Assembly: GCA_020073605.1 (NCBI GenBank)
Contig: JAIQEW010000005.1
Coordinates: forward strand, 62,001 to 126,000
Direction: 5' to 3'
Origin: Terriglobia bacterium
GTDB lineage: Bacteria; Acidobacteriota; Terriglobia; Acidiferrales; UBA7541
DNA length: 64,000 nucleotides
Program-made: the position numbers and the translations under genes
The notes under the pieces: model-generated
What the model was told of the DNA's origin: nothing
What the model saw: only the letters and a program-made list of their open reading frames with translations
Databases searched by the model: none
Shown here: piece after piece, positions 9,232 to 18,199 of the stretch
Position numbering within the stretch: position 1 is the stretch's first letter
Layout: each line of letters opens with the position of its first letter

Positions 9232-10407
9232 GTGGAATTCTCGCTCACCGACGAACAGCAACAGCTTCGCCGCACGGTCCGCGAATTTGCCGAAGGCGAA
9301 ATCGCGCCGCATGTGATGGAGTGGGACGAAGCCTCGCAGTTCCCCTCGGAAATCATTCCCAAGCTCGCCTCGATGGGTTTTCTGGGCGCGATCTTCCCTG
9401 AAAAATATGGCGGCGCGGGGATGGGCTATCTCGAATACGCCATCATCATCGAGGAGCTTTCCCGCGTGGACGGCTCGGTCGGCATTACCGTAGCGGCGCA
9501 CAATTCTCTTTGCACCAATCACATCTTCAAATTCGGCACCGAAGCGCAGCGAATGAAGTACGTGGTTCCTCTGGCGCAGGGCAAGAAGCTCGGCTGCTGG
9601 TCGCTTACGGAGCCTGGGGCGGGGTCCGACGCCGGCGGCACGCGCACTGTGGCGGCCAAAAAAAACGGCGCGTGGGTGCTCAACGGCGCAAAGACTTTCA
9701 TCACCAACGGCCGCCACGCCGACATTTGCGTCGCCATGGCCGTCACCGATGCGTCCAAGAAACATCACGGCATCTCCGCGTTCATCGTCGAGAAGGGAAC
9801 TCCCGGCTTTCGCCCCGGAAAGAAAGAAAACAAGCTCGGCCTGCGCGCCAGCGACACGAGCGAAGTCGTCTTCACCGATTGCCGTGTGCCTGCTGAAAAT
9901 CTTCTCGGCTTGGAAGGCGAGGGCTTCGTCAACACCTTGCAAGTCCTCGACGGCGGCCGTATCTCGATCGCGTCGCTCGGCCTCGGCATGGCGCAGGGTG
10001 CGTACGAATGTTCGGTGCGCTACGCGAAGCAGAGAAAGCAGTTCGGCAAGGCGATTTCGGATTTTCAGGCCATCCAGTTCAAGCTTGCCGACATGGCCAC
10101 GCAGATCGAGGCCGCCCGCCTGCTGACCTACCGCGCCGCATGGCTGGCTGACCGCGCCATTGCCGCGGGCGCCACGGGCGGCGACGCCGCGCGCTTCACG
10201 CGCGAATCCAGCATGGCCAAGCTCTACGCTGGAGAGGTAGCCGTGCGCGTGGCGAACGAAGCCGTACAGATCCACGGCGGCTACGGCTTCACCAAGGACT
10301 ACCCTGCGGAAAAGTACTACCGCGACGTAAAACTCTGCACCATCGGCGAAGGCACCAGCGAAATTCAGCGCCTCGTCATCGCCCGCCAGCTACTGGGGAA
10401 GCAGTAG
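9232..10407 (+). CDS. Acyl-CoA dehydrogenase
   Basis: FAD-dependent enzyme that introduces the alpha-beta double bond into acyl-CoAs (fatty acid or branched-chain acyl-CoA breakdown). At 391 residues it is a full-length short/branched-chain type: the N-terminal helical domain starts [13 protein letters not shown], the middle beta domain includes [14 protein letters not shown], and the C-terminal helical domain ends with [19 protein letters not shown], where the Glu of EGT is the expected catalytic base. It starts at a GTG. Its last 67 codons (10207-10407) are repeated at 11910-12110 beyond the next gene, differing only at synonymous third positions. The 3' end of this gene may therefore have been replaced or restored by an insertion event. 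Confidence 0.95.
   Translation: MEFSLTDEQQQLRRTVREFAEGEIAPHVMEWDEASQFPSEIIPKLASMGFLGAIFPEKYGGAGMGYLEYAIIIEELSRVDGSVGITVAAHNSLCTNHIFKFGTEAQRMKYVVPLAQGKKLGCWSLTEPGAGSDAGGTRTVAAKKNGAWVLNGAKTFITNGRHADICVAMAVTDASKKHHGISAFIVEKGTPGFRPGKKENKLGLRASDTSEVVFTDCRVPAENLLGLEGEGFVNTLQVLDGGRISIASLGLGMAQGAYECSVRYAKQRKQFGKAISDFQAIQFKLADMATQIEAARLLTYRAAWLADRAIAAGATGGDAARFTRESSMAKLYAGEVAVRVANEAVQIHGGYGFTKDYPAEKYYRDVKLCTIGEGTSEIQRLVIARQLLGKQ
10207..10407 (+). repeat. Direct repeat, copy 1: 3' end of the acyl-CoA dehydrogenase gene
   Basis: 201 bp including the stop codon. Compared by eye with 11910-12110, I count 14 substitutions, no gaps, every one at a third codon position and synonymous, so all 66 encoded residues are identical. 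Confidence 0.92.
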
Positions 10408-10511
10408 TCCCCGGCTTCGGGCTCGGCCGCCGAGTCCTTCTGGATCAACCGCAGTAAGCGTGCTACTTATCCTTGCAAAGAAGATAACCGTTCAGTACAC
10501 TCCGCGCCACT

Positions 10512-11858
10512 ATGAGTGACTGGTTGAGATGGGGGATCCCCTTAATTCGCGCGGTGGCTTTGGCCATCGTAGCGCGCGCTCTAGTATTGGCTCTGCACAT
10601 CGCGTGGCATGTCCTCGCTTTGGTCGCGCTGGGAATTTGGATGGTGGCAGAGCTTCCCTTTCTCATTCCCCTTTTGATCGCCAGAAAGGACGAGTCTGTT
10701 TCGGAGAATGCTTGGAAGAATGGCTGGCACGGGTTGATCGAGGCAGGCTTGTTGCTGGCGCTCGCATTGGGATATTTCGCCATAGTCCACGAGAAGCCCC
10801 AGCTGCCATCACCTCCTGGTCAGATGACGATTCGATTCGAAGGTGATGTCGAGAAAGACCTCGCCGCATTTCTGAGGGCAAGCAGTTCTGCCACAGAGAA
10901 CAGAAACGGCCTACGCCCGGACCAGCCCAGCTCAAACGAAACGACGATCAAGTTTGACTCTAAGCTGGAGGATGCGCTGACAACCTATCTCAAAAGGCCA
11001 GCCGGTCCCGAGGTTAGTCCGATCAGTCCGTGGTGGAGTTTTGCGTGGAATGCCGCTTTTCTCTTGCTTATCCTCGCGGCGATCGGCGTGGTAATTCGAG
11101 TCGCCAAGGATCACCCTTCGGTAACGCCCATAGCGGTGGTCAGTGGACTCGCTCTAGCCATCATTCACGAGGCTCCGGGTCTTCCCAAACCGGGGGGATG
11201 CGCGTATTGGCTCGTGATAGGTGTAGCCGGACTGACTGGGGCGACCGTCCTCATACGAAGCGGGTGGGATGCGCGGGCCAAGAAGTCGGGAGAAGTGAAT
11301 GAAGGGCAGGCGCAGGTGACAGCGACAGTCGAAAAGGAAAGTGAAGGAAAGGGCCAAACAGGCAGCAAGAACCCGGAACAGTCGCCGCTCCTCGTGAGTT
11401 TCTCTCTCCTCCTCATGGTCTTGACGCTTGCCTTCGTTGCACCGCGGGTTAGCGCACCTGCACCCACTCCGCCACCTTCCTATGAAGTCCGGCCGCTGGG
11501 CGAGGTGGGCGGTTTCCATTCCGGTCACCAGGCGCCGACGGATCTGACCACGTTGAACCATCTGAAGAGCGACGATGCGCTGCGGCAAGCGGGGACAGGA
11601 GACATTTTGTTGCTTGTGGGCCCTGCCGACTGTACTCCGATGAAGAGCGGCAACCAAGAACTCGCGCGAAATCGCGCCGAGTGGGTTCTCAAGAATCTTC
11701 GGGATTCAGATTCCCAAATACCGGCAAACGTGAAAATTGAGTCGTACGCTCCCACGCAACATGACAAGTGCGAGGCGACCAAGGACGTTCGCGCTGTGTA
11801 TCCCTATCCTGTTCCACACCACGAGCAGCGCCAAGTGAGTTTTGTTCCCCGGGTGTGA
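10512..11858 (+). CDS. Orphan multi-pass membrane protein with OmpA-like C-terminal segment
   Basis: A 448-residue protein with no family I recognise overall. About seven hydrophobic segments fall in three groups (residues ~5-60, ~75-95, then ~175-320), separated by charged Lys/Glu/Gln-rich loops. The last 120 residues are soluble: DILLLVGPADC..NQELARNRAEWVLKNL resembles the OmpA/MotB peptidoglycan-binding core (strand, then N-x-x-LSxxRAxxV helix), but the match is weak. The sequence is visibly less GC-rich than its neighbours. It is the only gene between the two copies of the acyl-CoA dehydrogenase 3' end, so it was probably acquired with that insertion. Confidence 0.7.
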   Translation: MSDWLRWGIPLIRAVALAIVARALVLALHIAWHVLALVALGIWMVAELPFLIPLLIARKDESVSENAWKNGWHGLIEAGLLLALALGYFAIVHEKPQLPSPPGQMTIRFEGDVEKDLAAFLRASSSATENRNGLRPDQPSSNETTIKFDSKLEDALTTYLKRPAGPEVSPISPWWSFAWNAAFLLLILAAIGVVIRVAKDHPSVTPIAVVSGLALAIIHEAPGLPKPGGCAYWLVIGVAGLTGATVLIRSGWDARAKKSGEVNEGQAQVTATVEKESEGKGQTGSKNPEQSPLLVSFSLLLMVLTLAFVAPRVSAPAPTPPPSYEVRPLGEVGGFHSGHQAPTDLTTLNHLKSDDALRQAGTGDILLLVGPADCTPMKSGNQELARNRAEWVLKNLRDSDSQIPANVKIESYAPTQHDKCEATKDVRAVYPYPVPHHEQRQVSFVPRV

Positions 11859-11909
11859 CGTGCAACTCGGTCGGGCCCTGAGGCGATTGCAATGTGCGCG
11901 TCGCGCCGG

Positions 11910-12110
11910 TCGAGTATGGCCAAGCTCTACGCCGGAGAGGTTGCCGTGCGCGTGGCGAACGAAGCCGTGCAGATCCACGGCGGCTACGGCTTCACCAAGG
12001 ACTATCCCGCCGAGAAGTATTACCGCGACGTCAAACTCTGCACCATCGGCGAAGGCACCAGCGAAATTCAGCGCCTCGTCATCGCCCGCCAGCTCCTCGG
12101 CAAGCAGTAG
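11910..12110 (+). pseudogene. Acyl-CoA dehydrogenase C-terminal remnant (direct repeat, copy 2)
   Basis: This stretch encodes 66 residues identical to the C-terminus of the acyl-CoA dehydrogenase at 9232-10407, from SSMAKLYAG through QLLGKQ and the stop. Homology begins abruptly at 11910; nothing upstream resembles the rest of the gene. A nearby ATG (11892 or 11916) could open a short frame, but no FAD or substrate domain is present, so it is treated as a remnant. The purely synonymous differences show that both copies diverged while each belonged to a working gene, before this one was cut off. Confidence 0.9.
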
Positions 12111-12179
12111 CGCTGATGAAAATTCGCGAAGTCTGCTCCCTCAAGGTAGGATAATCGCATCCGTCAGAGGAGGACTGCC

Positions 12180-12722
12180 ATGAAATCACATTTGCTGATC
12201 GCGGTAGGCCTGATCGCGAGCGCATGGATCGCAGCGGCGCCGGCTCGTGCGCAGGAGGTGACCTCGGAAACGGTCGAAGGCATCACCAACTTCCATCGCC
12301 TCGAGACCACGGTCGCCTGCTCGGGCGCGATCAAGCCCCAGGTGGTGCCCGAAATCAAGAAGATGGGGTTCGTATCGATCATCAATCTGCGGCAGGCGAG
12401 CGAATCCGGCGCGGACCTGGAAGCGGAGGCCGCCGCCGCGAAAGCCGCCGACATTCGCTACTACAGCGTCCCCTTCAATGGCGCCGCACCCGATCCCGCC
12501 GCGGCCGACAAGTTTCTGGACGCGATCACCGCGAAAGGCAGCGAGCCGGCGTTCATTCACTGTGCGGGCGGCGGCCGCGCGGCCACGATGTGGTTCATCA
12601 AGCGGATGGTGGTGGATCATTGGGACGTGGAACGCGCCGCAAACGAAGCGGCTTCGCTGGGCGCGATGAGCCCGTCGCTCAAGCAATTCGCCATCGACTA
12701 CGCGCAGACGCACAAGCGCTAA
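12180..12722 (+). CDS. Secreted phosphatase-like protein (DUF442 / beta-lactamase-hydrolase-like)
   Basis: A 180-residue protein with a signal peptide (cleavage near APARA-QE). The mature part follows the DUF442 tyrosine-phosphatase-like fold: an N-terminal GITNFHRL..TVACSGAIKP segment and the P-loop HCAGGGRAATMW, a C-x4-R form seen in this subgroup instead of the classical C-x5-R. It probably acts outside the inner membrane; the substrate is unknown. AGAGGAGGA lies just before the ATG. lpxD starts 15 bp after the stop, so the pair is probably an operon, though I know of no functional link to lipid A. Confidence 0.78.
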   Translation: MKSHLLIAVGLIASAWIAAAPARAQEVTSETVEGITNFHRLETTVACSGAIKPQVVPEIKKMGFVSIINLRQASESGADLEAEAAAAKAADIRYYSVPFNGAAPDPAAADKFLDAITAKGSEPAFIHCAGGGRAATMWFIKRMVVDHWDVERAANEAASLGAMSPSLKQFAIDYAQTHKR

Positions 12723-12737
12723 GGCTGGGAGACGACC

Positions 12738-13763
12738 ATGAAACTCGGAGACATCGCGGCAAAACTGGGCTGCACCGTCGAGGGCGATGAAGAACTCGAA
12801 ATCACCGGTGTCGCCGGGATCGAGGAGGCCCAGTCAGGCGAGCTGACGTTCCTCGTCAACCGCAAGTATCGCCCAGCGCTCGAGACGACGCGCGCCTCGG
12901 CGATTCTGGTGGCGCGCGACGCGGGGCTGGTGCGAATCGCCGCGCTGCGCTCCGCGAATCCGTATCTCGATTTCGCGCGGGCAATCGAGATGTTTCATCC
13001 CTCGCCGCGCTACGCTCCCGGCGTGCATGCCACGGCCGTGGTCGCGATATCCGCGAAGATCGGAGCGGGAGCCCACATCGGCCCCTACTGCTTCGTCGAT
13101 GAGGATGTCGAGATCGGCGCGAACGCCGTGCTGCACAGCTTCGTCTCGATCTATCGCGGCGCGCGCGTCGGCGACGATTTCTTCGCCCACTCGCACGCAT
13201 GCGTCCGCGAAGGGTGTCATATCGGCCATCGCGTCCTGCTTCAGAACGGTGTCATCGTCGGCAGCGACGGCTTCGGGTTCGCGCGTGAAGCGAGCGGCCG
13301 CTGGCACAAGATGCGCCAGGCGGGCATCGCCGTGATCGAGGACGACGTCGAAATTCAGGCGCAGAGCGCCATCGACCGCGCCACGGTCGGCGAAACGCAC
13401 ATCGGCCGCGGCACGAAGATCGATAATCTCGTGCAGGTCGGCCACGCATGCAAGGTCGGAGAGGACACTCTGCTTTGCGGCCAGGTGGGACTTGCCGGCA
13501 CGACGCACGTAGGGAATCGCTGCATTCTCGCAGGAGGCGTCGGCTCGGCCGGGCACCTCACCATCGGCGACGGCGCCACGGTCACGGCCAGGAGCGGAGT
13601 CCCCTCGGACGTTCCTCCCGGCGCGATCTATTCCGGCTACCCGGCGATGGACAATCTCGCGTGGCGCAAGTCCGTGGCTGTCTTCAACCGCTTGCCTGAA
13701 TTGCAGAAGGAGTTGCGAGAACTCCGCGCGGAGGTCGCGCGGCTCCGGGGAACGTCGAACTAG
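12738..13763 (+). CDS. lpxD: UDP-3-O-acylglucosamine N-acyltransferase
   Basis: Third step of lipid A synthesis: transfer of a hydroxyacyl chain from acyl-ACP to UDP-3-O-acylglucosamine. The protein has 341 residues, the normal size. An N-terminal uridine-binding domain starts MKLGDIAAKLGC, a left-handed beta-helix of hexapeptide repeats fills the middle, the catalytic His lies in GSAGHLTIGDG, and a C-terminal helix follows. GGGAGA precedes the ATG. Its presence indicates an LPS-bearing outer membrane. No other lipid A gene is adjacent. Confidence 0.96.
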   Translation: MKLGDIAAKLGCTVEGDEELEITGVAGIEEAQSGELTFLVNRKYRPALETTRASAILVARDAGLVRIAALRSANPYLDFARAIEMFHPSPRYAPGVHATAVVAISAKIGAGAHIGPYCFVDEDVEIGANAVLHSFVSIYRGARVGDDFFAHSHACVREGCHIGHRVLLQNGVIVGSDGFGFAREASGRWHKMRQAGIAVIEDDVEIQAQSAIDRATVGETHIGRGTKIDNLVQVGHACKVGEDTLLCGQVGLAGTTHVGNRCILAGGVGSAGHLTIGDGATVTARSGVPSDVPPGAIYSGYPAMDNLAWRKSVAVFNRLPELQKELRELRAEVARLRGTSN

Positions 13764-13802
13764 GGATCCGCTTTTGGGCTTTACCGCGCCGCTGGGGAAG
13801 CA

Positions 13803-15092
13803 TCAAACGCTGCGCGCCGAAGAAGCGGAATCCGTCACGGCGCGGCGCACGCGCACGCGCAGCACCTTGCGCTGGTTGGCTTCCAGAACTTCGAATCGCA
13901 GCCCGTCGAATTCGACCAGCTCGCCCGTTTTGGGAACGTGGCCGGCGACGCCGTTCAGCAGCCCTGCGATGGTGGTCGCGTCCGAATGTTGCACGGCGGC
14001 CTCGAGCTGGACGCCAAAAAGTTCGCCGATTTTGTCCACCGGCACGCTGCCTCGCAGGACCATCGCGCCGCCGCTTTCGCGAACCACGTCGGGTGCGGGC
14101 CGGCGGTCCTCTTCTCCAATTTCGCCGACGATCTCCTCGATCAGGTCTTCCACGGTGACGACGCCGGCGAGCAATCCGTACTCGTCGATCACGATCGCCA
14201 TCTGCTGGTTCTTGCGCTGCATCTCCTTCAGCAGCTCGGAGCCGAATTTCATCTCGGGGACAAACAGCGCGGGCCTCATGAGTTCGCGCACGGTGCGGCG
14301 CCCGGCATCGCGGTCGGGGACTTCGAGCATGTCGCGGCCCATTACGATGCCAACGATCTCGTCGAGCGATTTCTCATAGACGGGCAGCCGCGAGAACTTC
14401 GTTTCCACTACGCGCTCGCGGAGTTCCTCGAGCGTGGCCTTGGCCGAAATGGCGATGACGTCGGGCCGCGGCGTCATCACGTCGCGCACGCGCTTGTCGC
14501 CGAATTCGACCACCTGCTCGATCAGCCGCGCTTCGTCCTGCTCGATGATTCCTCCCTCCGTGGCGGCATCGACGAGCGCTTCGATGGCCTGCTGCTCCTT
14601 GACAGGCTTGCTCGGCTCCTCTTCCGAAATCCGCAGCACCGAAATCGCCAATTCGAGAACCGCGAGAATCGGCCACATCAGCCAGAGGACCAATCGCACG
14701 GGGGGAAGGAAGGGCGATATCCAGCGCCCGCGGGTGCCCGCCAGCAGGAGCAGCGGAAGCAGTTGCATGGCCAGCACGACTTCGGTGCCGAGGACCAAAA
14801 CAATCTGCAGGGTGGCTTGCCACCTGTCGGGCTCGAAGTAAGCGATGCCGAGGGCCGTTACGGTGGCGACGAGCACGAGCCACAGCCGCGCGAGCAGGCT
14901 GAACGCCAGCGCGCCGCGGCCGCGATCCATTTTCAGGCGCGGCTCGATCTCCGATTCAAATAGGTCGAGGTGTTCGTGGATGCGCCCGGTCGAGACGCGC
15001 CCCAGCTCCCGGTAGATCCGGTCGAGATACGACGCGACGACGAGCCCCGCCGTCAGCACGAGCACAGCCAGCGTATAGAGAAGAATCGCCAT
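13803..15092 (-). CDS. CorC/HlyC (CNNM-like) CBS-domain membrane protein
   Basis: A 429-residue protein. The first 170 residues hold about four hydrophobic segments. They are followed by a paired CBS (Bateman) module (VRDVMTPRPDVIAI near 205 and LMRPALFVPEMKFG near 270) and a C-terminal CorC/HlyC transporter-associated domain. Relatives are implicated in Mg2+/Co2+ efflux; the old label hemolysin is misleading. It lies 3 bp downstream of ybeY, matching the widespread ybeY-corC (ybeX) order, and ends the leftward murJ-xerD-cca-ybeY run. Confidence 0.88.
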   Translation of the reverse strand: MAILLYTLAVLVLTAGLVVASYLDRIYRELGRVSTGRIHEHLDLFESEIEPRLKMDRGRGALAFSLLARLWLVLVATVTALGIAYFEPDRWQATLQIVLVLGTEVVLAMQLLPLLLLAGTRGRWISPFLPPVRLVLWLMWPILAVLELAISVLRISEEEPSKPVKEQQAIEALVDAATEGGIIEQDEARLIEQVVEFGDKRVRDVMTPRPDVIAISAKATLEELRERVVETKFSRLPVYEKSLDEIVGIVMGRDMLEVPDRDAGRRTVRELMRPALFVPEMKFGSELLKEMQRKNQQMAIVIDEYGLLAGVVTVEDLIEEIVGEIGEEDRRPAPDVVRESGGAMVLRGSVPVDKIGELFGVQLEAAVQHSDATTIAGLLNGVAGHVPKTGELVEFDGLRFEVLEANQRKVLRVRVRRAVTDSASSARSV

Positions 15093-15095
15093 GGA

Positions 15096-15578
15096 TCAGG
15101 CTAATCCCAGTCGGCGGCGAACCCGGCGCTCGCGGCGGTCCATCTGGCCGGTATCCGTCTCGTGATCGTATCCCATCAGGTGAAGCATGCCATGAACGAT
15201 CAGGATGCGCATCTCTTCCTCAAATGTCCGTTCGAACCGGCGCGCGTTGCGGCGGGCCACTGCCGGAGCGATCGCGATGTCGCCGAGATACGAGGCAGAG
15301 GAACGAGGGAAGGGAAAATCGCCTCGGTGTTTGTGGGGTGTTCCGAGTTTCCGTTTTGTCGTGGGCCTGCTTTCCTTCGCAACGGCCGGAAAGGAGAGGA
15401 CGTCGGTGGGACCTTGCTTGCCGCGGTAGCCGCGATTCCAGCGGGCGATTTCCGCGTTCGTGACCAGGCAGACCGTAAAAGATCCCGGAGGCAGGCGCAG
15501 CACGCGGCTCGCTTGCGCGAGAAACTTCTCGAGGTCTCTGACTGAAACCCGGACGCGTCGCTGGCGATTCAAGATCAT
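15096..15578 (-). CDS. ybeY: Endoribonuclease YbeY (rRNA maturation factor)
   Basis: Single-strand-specific metallo-endoribonuclease needed for 16S rRNA 3' end maturation and ribosome quality control. The zinc motif HGMLHLMGYDHETD is intact with its three His. The protein has 160 residues, the usual length. A short basic insertion (around TTKRKLGTPHKHRG) sits in the middle. It is 36 bp behind the CCA/poly(A) polymerase gene and 3 bp before the CorC-like gene. Confidence 0.94.
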   Translation of the reverse strand: MILNRQRRVRVSVRDLEKFLAQASRVLRLPPGSFTVCLVTNAEIARWNRGYRGKQGPTDVLSFPAVAKESRPTTKRKLGTPHKHRGDFPFPRSSASYLGDIAIAPAVARRNARRFERTFEEEMRILIVHGMLHLMGYDHETDTGQMDRRERRVRRRLGLA

Positions 15579-15614
15579 GGAAGCGGCAGTTGCGAGCGTG
15601 CCTCGAAAGGCCGG

Positions 15615-17204
15615 CTATCTGCCGCGGGACTTTTTCGCGGGCCGCGCCTTCGATTTGGCGGGCGCGGTGCGCGGGTGTTGCTGGGCCGCCCCGTGCGCAG
15701 CGGCTGATTTTTCGTGCTTCGCTTGCGCCCTGGCTCCGATGGCAGCGGCAGCCGCACGGCCTGGCTTGGCTTCGGGCTTCCCCGGTGGAGGCGTGCCCGC
15801 CGCGGGAGCGGTCTCGCGCGGCGGCTTGGCACCCTGCTTGGCCTCGGGCGCCGGCGGAGCGGCGGCTTCCGCTTCCTTGGGTTTCTTCTTTACCTTTACC
15901 TTTTCCTCTTTCTTCTTCGGCTCCTCCTTGATTCCAGCGAGAGAACGAAGCGCCTTGGTCCGGTCCTCCGGGGAGCGAGCCTTGCCGCGAAGCTGCATTT
16001 CGAAGATCTGTTCCAGAATCTTGTCGAACTTCGGGCCGCGCGGCACGCCGAGCGTGTCGAGTTCCGCCACCGGCAGCGCGAGGCGCATCGGCCGCCACTT
16101 CTGGATGTAATTGCGAATCTTCGAGACGGCGCGCGGATTGGGCACTTCCACTTCGATGAAAACGAGCATCTCGGGAGGCACCGAAGCCAGATAGAAATAG
16201 GCGTCGCGAGCCGAATTCGTTTTCCGGCTCTTGAGGATCTTGACGATCTTCTGAGCCTCGGGAAGAAGATGTGCGATCGCGTCCACTTCGGCCGCGCGAA
16301 ACTCCAGCCGCCGCAGAACCGCCGCGGCCTCGCGCGCCTTCAGCTTGCCGAAGATGTAGCGCGTCACGGCCACCTGAAGGCGCGGGCGAATCCCCGCTGC
16401 GAGAAAATTACCCTTCACGCGGGCCAGCTTGTTGAGGCGGTCGTAGTCGGGCTTGCGGCGCTGTAGCTTGGGGTGCAGCACGGCCAGAAGGTCTCGCGCT
16501 TCCCACTGCTTGAGCGTGGCGGCGGGATTGTCGTCGCGAGCGAGCGAGCGAACCTCATGGCCGGCGTCGGCGCCTTCGATGTTTTCCTGGAGGCCGCGCT
16601 CCATTGCCAGCTCGAACCATTCCTGCGTCCGTGATTCCATTCGGCATCCCATCCGGGCGCAGTAGCGCAGGATGCGAAGGAGCCGGACGGGTTGGTTCGT
16701 AAAGGCGTGAATCGAAAGCGCGCGCACCTCCTGCCTCTCGAGGTCCGCCAGACCGTTGGTGGGATCGAGCAGCAAGCCGCGCGATTGCGTGTTGAGCGAG
16801 ATGGCGATGGCGTTGATCGAAAAATCGCGCCTCCGCAGGTCCTCCATGATTCCGGCGAAGCGGTACTCGGGCTTTGCGCCGGGGCGTTCGTATACATCGT
16901 CGCGGGCCGCGGAAATCGAGCCGTCCGCGTCGCCTGCGAAGATCATCTCGTAGTGGCGCAGCTTCTCGCTTTCCCACGTGACCCGGGCGCCGCCTTTTTC
17001 GAGTTCCCGCACCATGCGCACCGGATTGCCTTCCACCGTGAAATCGAGGTCGCGGATCGGCTGGCCGGAGATGAGATCGCGGATGGCGCCTCCCGTGAGG
17101 TACACGTTGACGTCCTGCGAACGCGACAGTTCCTGGACGCGTTCGAGCGCCGCTCGCTGCTCGGGAGAGAGCCTGCTTTCCAGCAAGTACATGTAATCGG
17201 GCAT
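15615..17204 (-). CDS. CCA tRNA nucleotidyltransferase / poly(A) polymerase family protein with long basic tail
   Basis: Class II nucleotidyltransferase of the CCA-adding/poly(A) polymerase family: YLTGGAIRDLISG near residue 36 and the RDLDFTV catalytic Asp pair, followed by the RNA/nucleotide-binding blocks (RRRDFSINAIAIS and VRLLRILRYCARMG). The first ~425 residues cover the known fold. The last ~104 are a low-complexity Lys/Ala/Pro tail that looks disordered and basic. Sequence alone does not separate CCA addition from polyadenylation. The one tRNA gene in the window encodes its own CCA, so CCA repair or poly(A) addition are both plausible. Confidence 0.88.
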   Translation of the reverse strand: MPDYMYLLESRLSPEQRAALERVQELSRSQDVNVYLTGGAIRDLISGQPIRDLDFTVEGNPVRMVRELEKGGARVTWESEKLRHYEMIFAGDADGSISAARDDVYERPGAKPEYRFAGIMEDLRRRDFSINAIAISLNTQSRGLLLDPTNGLADLERQEVRALSIHAFTNQPVRLLRILRYCARMGCRMESRTQEWFELAMERGLQENIEGADAGHEVRSLARDDNPAATLKQWEARDLLAVLHPKLQRRKPDYDRLNKLARVKGNFLAAGIRPRLQVAVTRYIFGKLKAREAAAVLRRLEFRAAEVDAIAHLLPEAQKIVKILKSRKTNSARDAYFYLASVPPEMLVFIEVEVPNPRAVSKIRNYIQKWRPMRLALPVAELDTLGVPRGPKFDKILEQIFEMQLRGKARSPEDRTKALRSLAGIKEEPKKKEEKVKVKKKPKEAEAAAPPAPEAKQGAKPPRETAPAAGTPPPGKPEAKPGRAAAAAIGARAQAKHEKSAAAHGAAQQHPRTAPAKSKARPAKKSRGR

Positions 17205-17242
17205 GAGGTCGTGCTCCTCTTCGCCTGGCCCCGCGAATTCTT

Positions 17243-18133
17243 TCAGGCGCGCGGGTGATGCGCCTTGTACACCTGCTTGAGCCGCTCTTCGACCACGTGC
17301 GTGTAAATCTGCGTCGTCGAGATGTCCGAATGGCCCAGCATCATCTGCACGGAGCGGAGATCGGCCCCGCGATCCAGCAAGTGAGTCGCAAAACTGTGGC
17401 GGAGCATGTGAGGCGTGAGAGCTTTTCTGAGCCCCGCCTTGCGGCCGTAGTTTGCGAGCGTCTTCCAGAACGTGATGCGGTCCATCTTGTGGCCCCTCTT
17501 ATTGAGGAAAAGGTGCGGCGACGAACCTTCGCCCAGCAGCTCCGGGCGGCCCGTGCGGAGATACTCCCGGACCGCGTCGAGCGCCTGCCGGCCCACCGGA
17601 ACGAGCCGCTCCTTGTTGCCTTTGCCGATGCACCGCAGGCAGCCTGCTTCCGTCTCCAGGTCCGAGACGCTCAGTCCGCACAATTCGGATACGCGCAGCC
17701 CGCAGGAGTACAGCAACTCAATCATGGCGCGATCGCGCAAGCCGAAAGTCGATTTCGTGTCGGGCTGCCGCAGGAGACGCTCCACTTCCTCAAGGCTCAA
17801 GAACTCCGGCAGGCTGTGGCGGAACTTCGGCGATTCGATCGTGGCGGCGGGATCGTCGTCGATATATCCCTCGATGAGCGCGAAGCGGAAGAAATTGCGG
17901 ACGGTGACGAGATGGCGCGCCACCGAGCGGCTGTCGAGGCCCTTGCGGTACAGCGAGCCGAGAAAGTCGACAATATCGCCCCGCCGCACGTCTTTGGTGG
18001 CGAGCTTGCGCGCGGCCGCGAACGCCGCGAACTTCTCGATGTCGCGGCGATACGCCTGGATCGAATTATCCGCCAGGCCCTTTTCGACCCGCAGGCAATT
18101 CAGAAATGTGCGAATCTCGGATTCCAATGCCAT
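17243..18133 (-). CDS. xerD: Tyrosine site-specific recombinase XerC/XerD
   Basis: A 296-residue tyrosine recombinase with the N-terminal SAM-like core-binding domain (FLNCLRVEKGLADNSIQAYRRD) and a complete catalytic set: Arg in YSCGLRVSELCGL, His-x-x-Arg in TPHMLRHSFATHLL, then His and the nucleophilic Tyr in LGHSDISTTQIYTHV. Size and position among housekeeping genes point to the chromosome-dimer resolvase, not a phage integrase. It sits between murJ (66 bp gap) and cca (38 bp gap). XerC versus XerD cannot be settled here; the sequence looks closer to XerD. Confidence 0.88.
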   Translation of the reverse strand: MALESEIRTFLNCLRVEKGLADNSIQAYRRDIEKFAAFAAARKLATKDVRRGDIVDFLGSLYRKGLDSRSVARHLVTVRNFFRFALIEGYIDDDPAATIESPKFRHSLPEFLSLEEVERLLRQPDTKSTFGLRDRAMIELLYSCGLRVSELCGLSVSDLETEAGCLRCIGKGNKERLVPVGRQALDAVREYLRTGRPELLGEGSSPHLFLNKRGHKMDRITFWKTLANYGRKAGLRKALTPHMLRHSFATHLLDRGADLRSVQMMLGHSDISTTQIYTHVVEERLKQVYKAHHPRA

Positions 18134-18199
18134 GGTCCCCAGCTTCCACTCTTGCGACCAACTCGTACGTGCCCTGCGCCGCGATCCCGCGGAAACCCG

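Noticed and set aside
17243..18133. xerD as the integrase responsible for the nearby insertions
   Set aside because: It is a complete, housekeeping-type XerC/D in an operon with murJ and ybeY, not linked to either accessory stretch.
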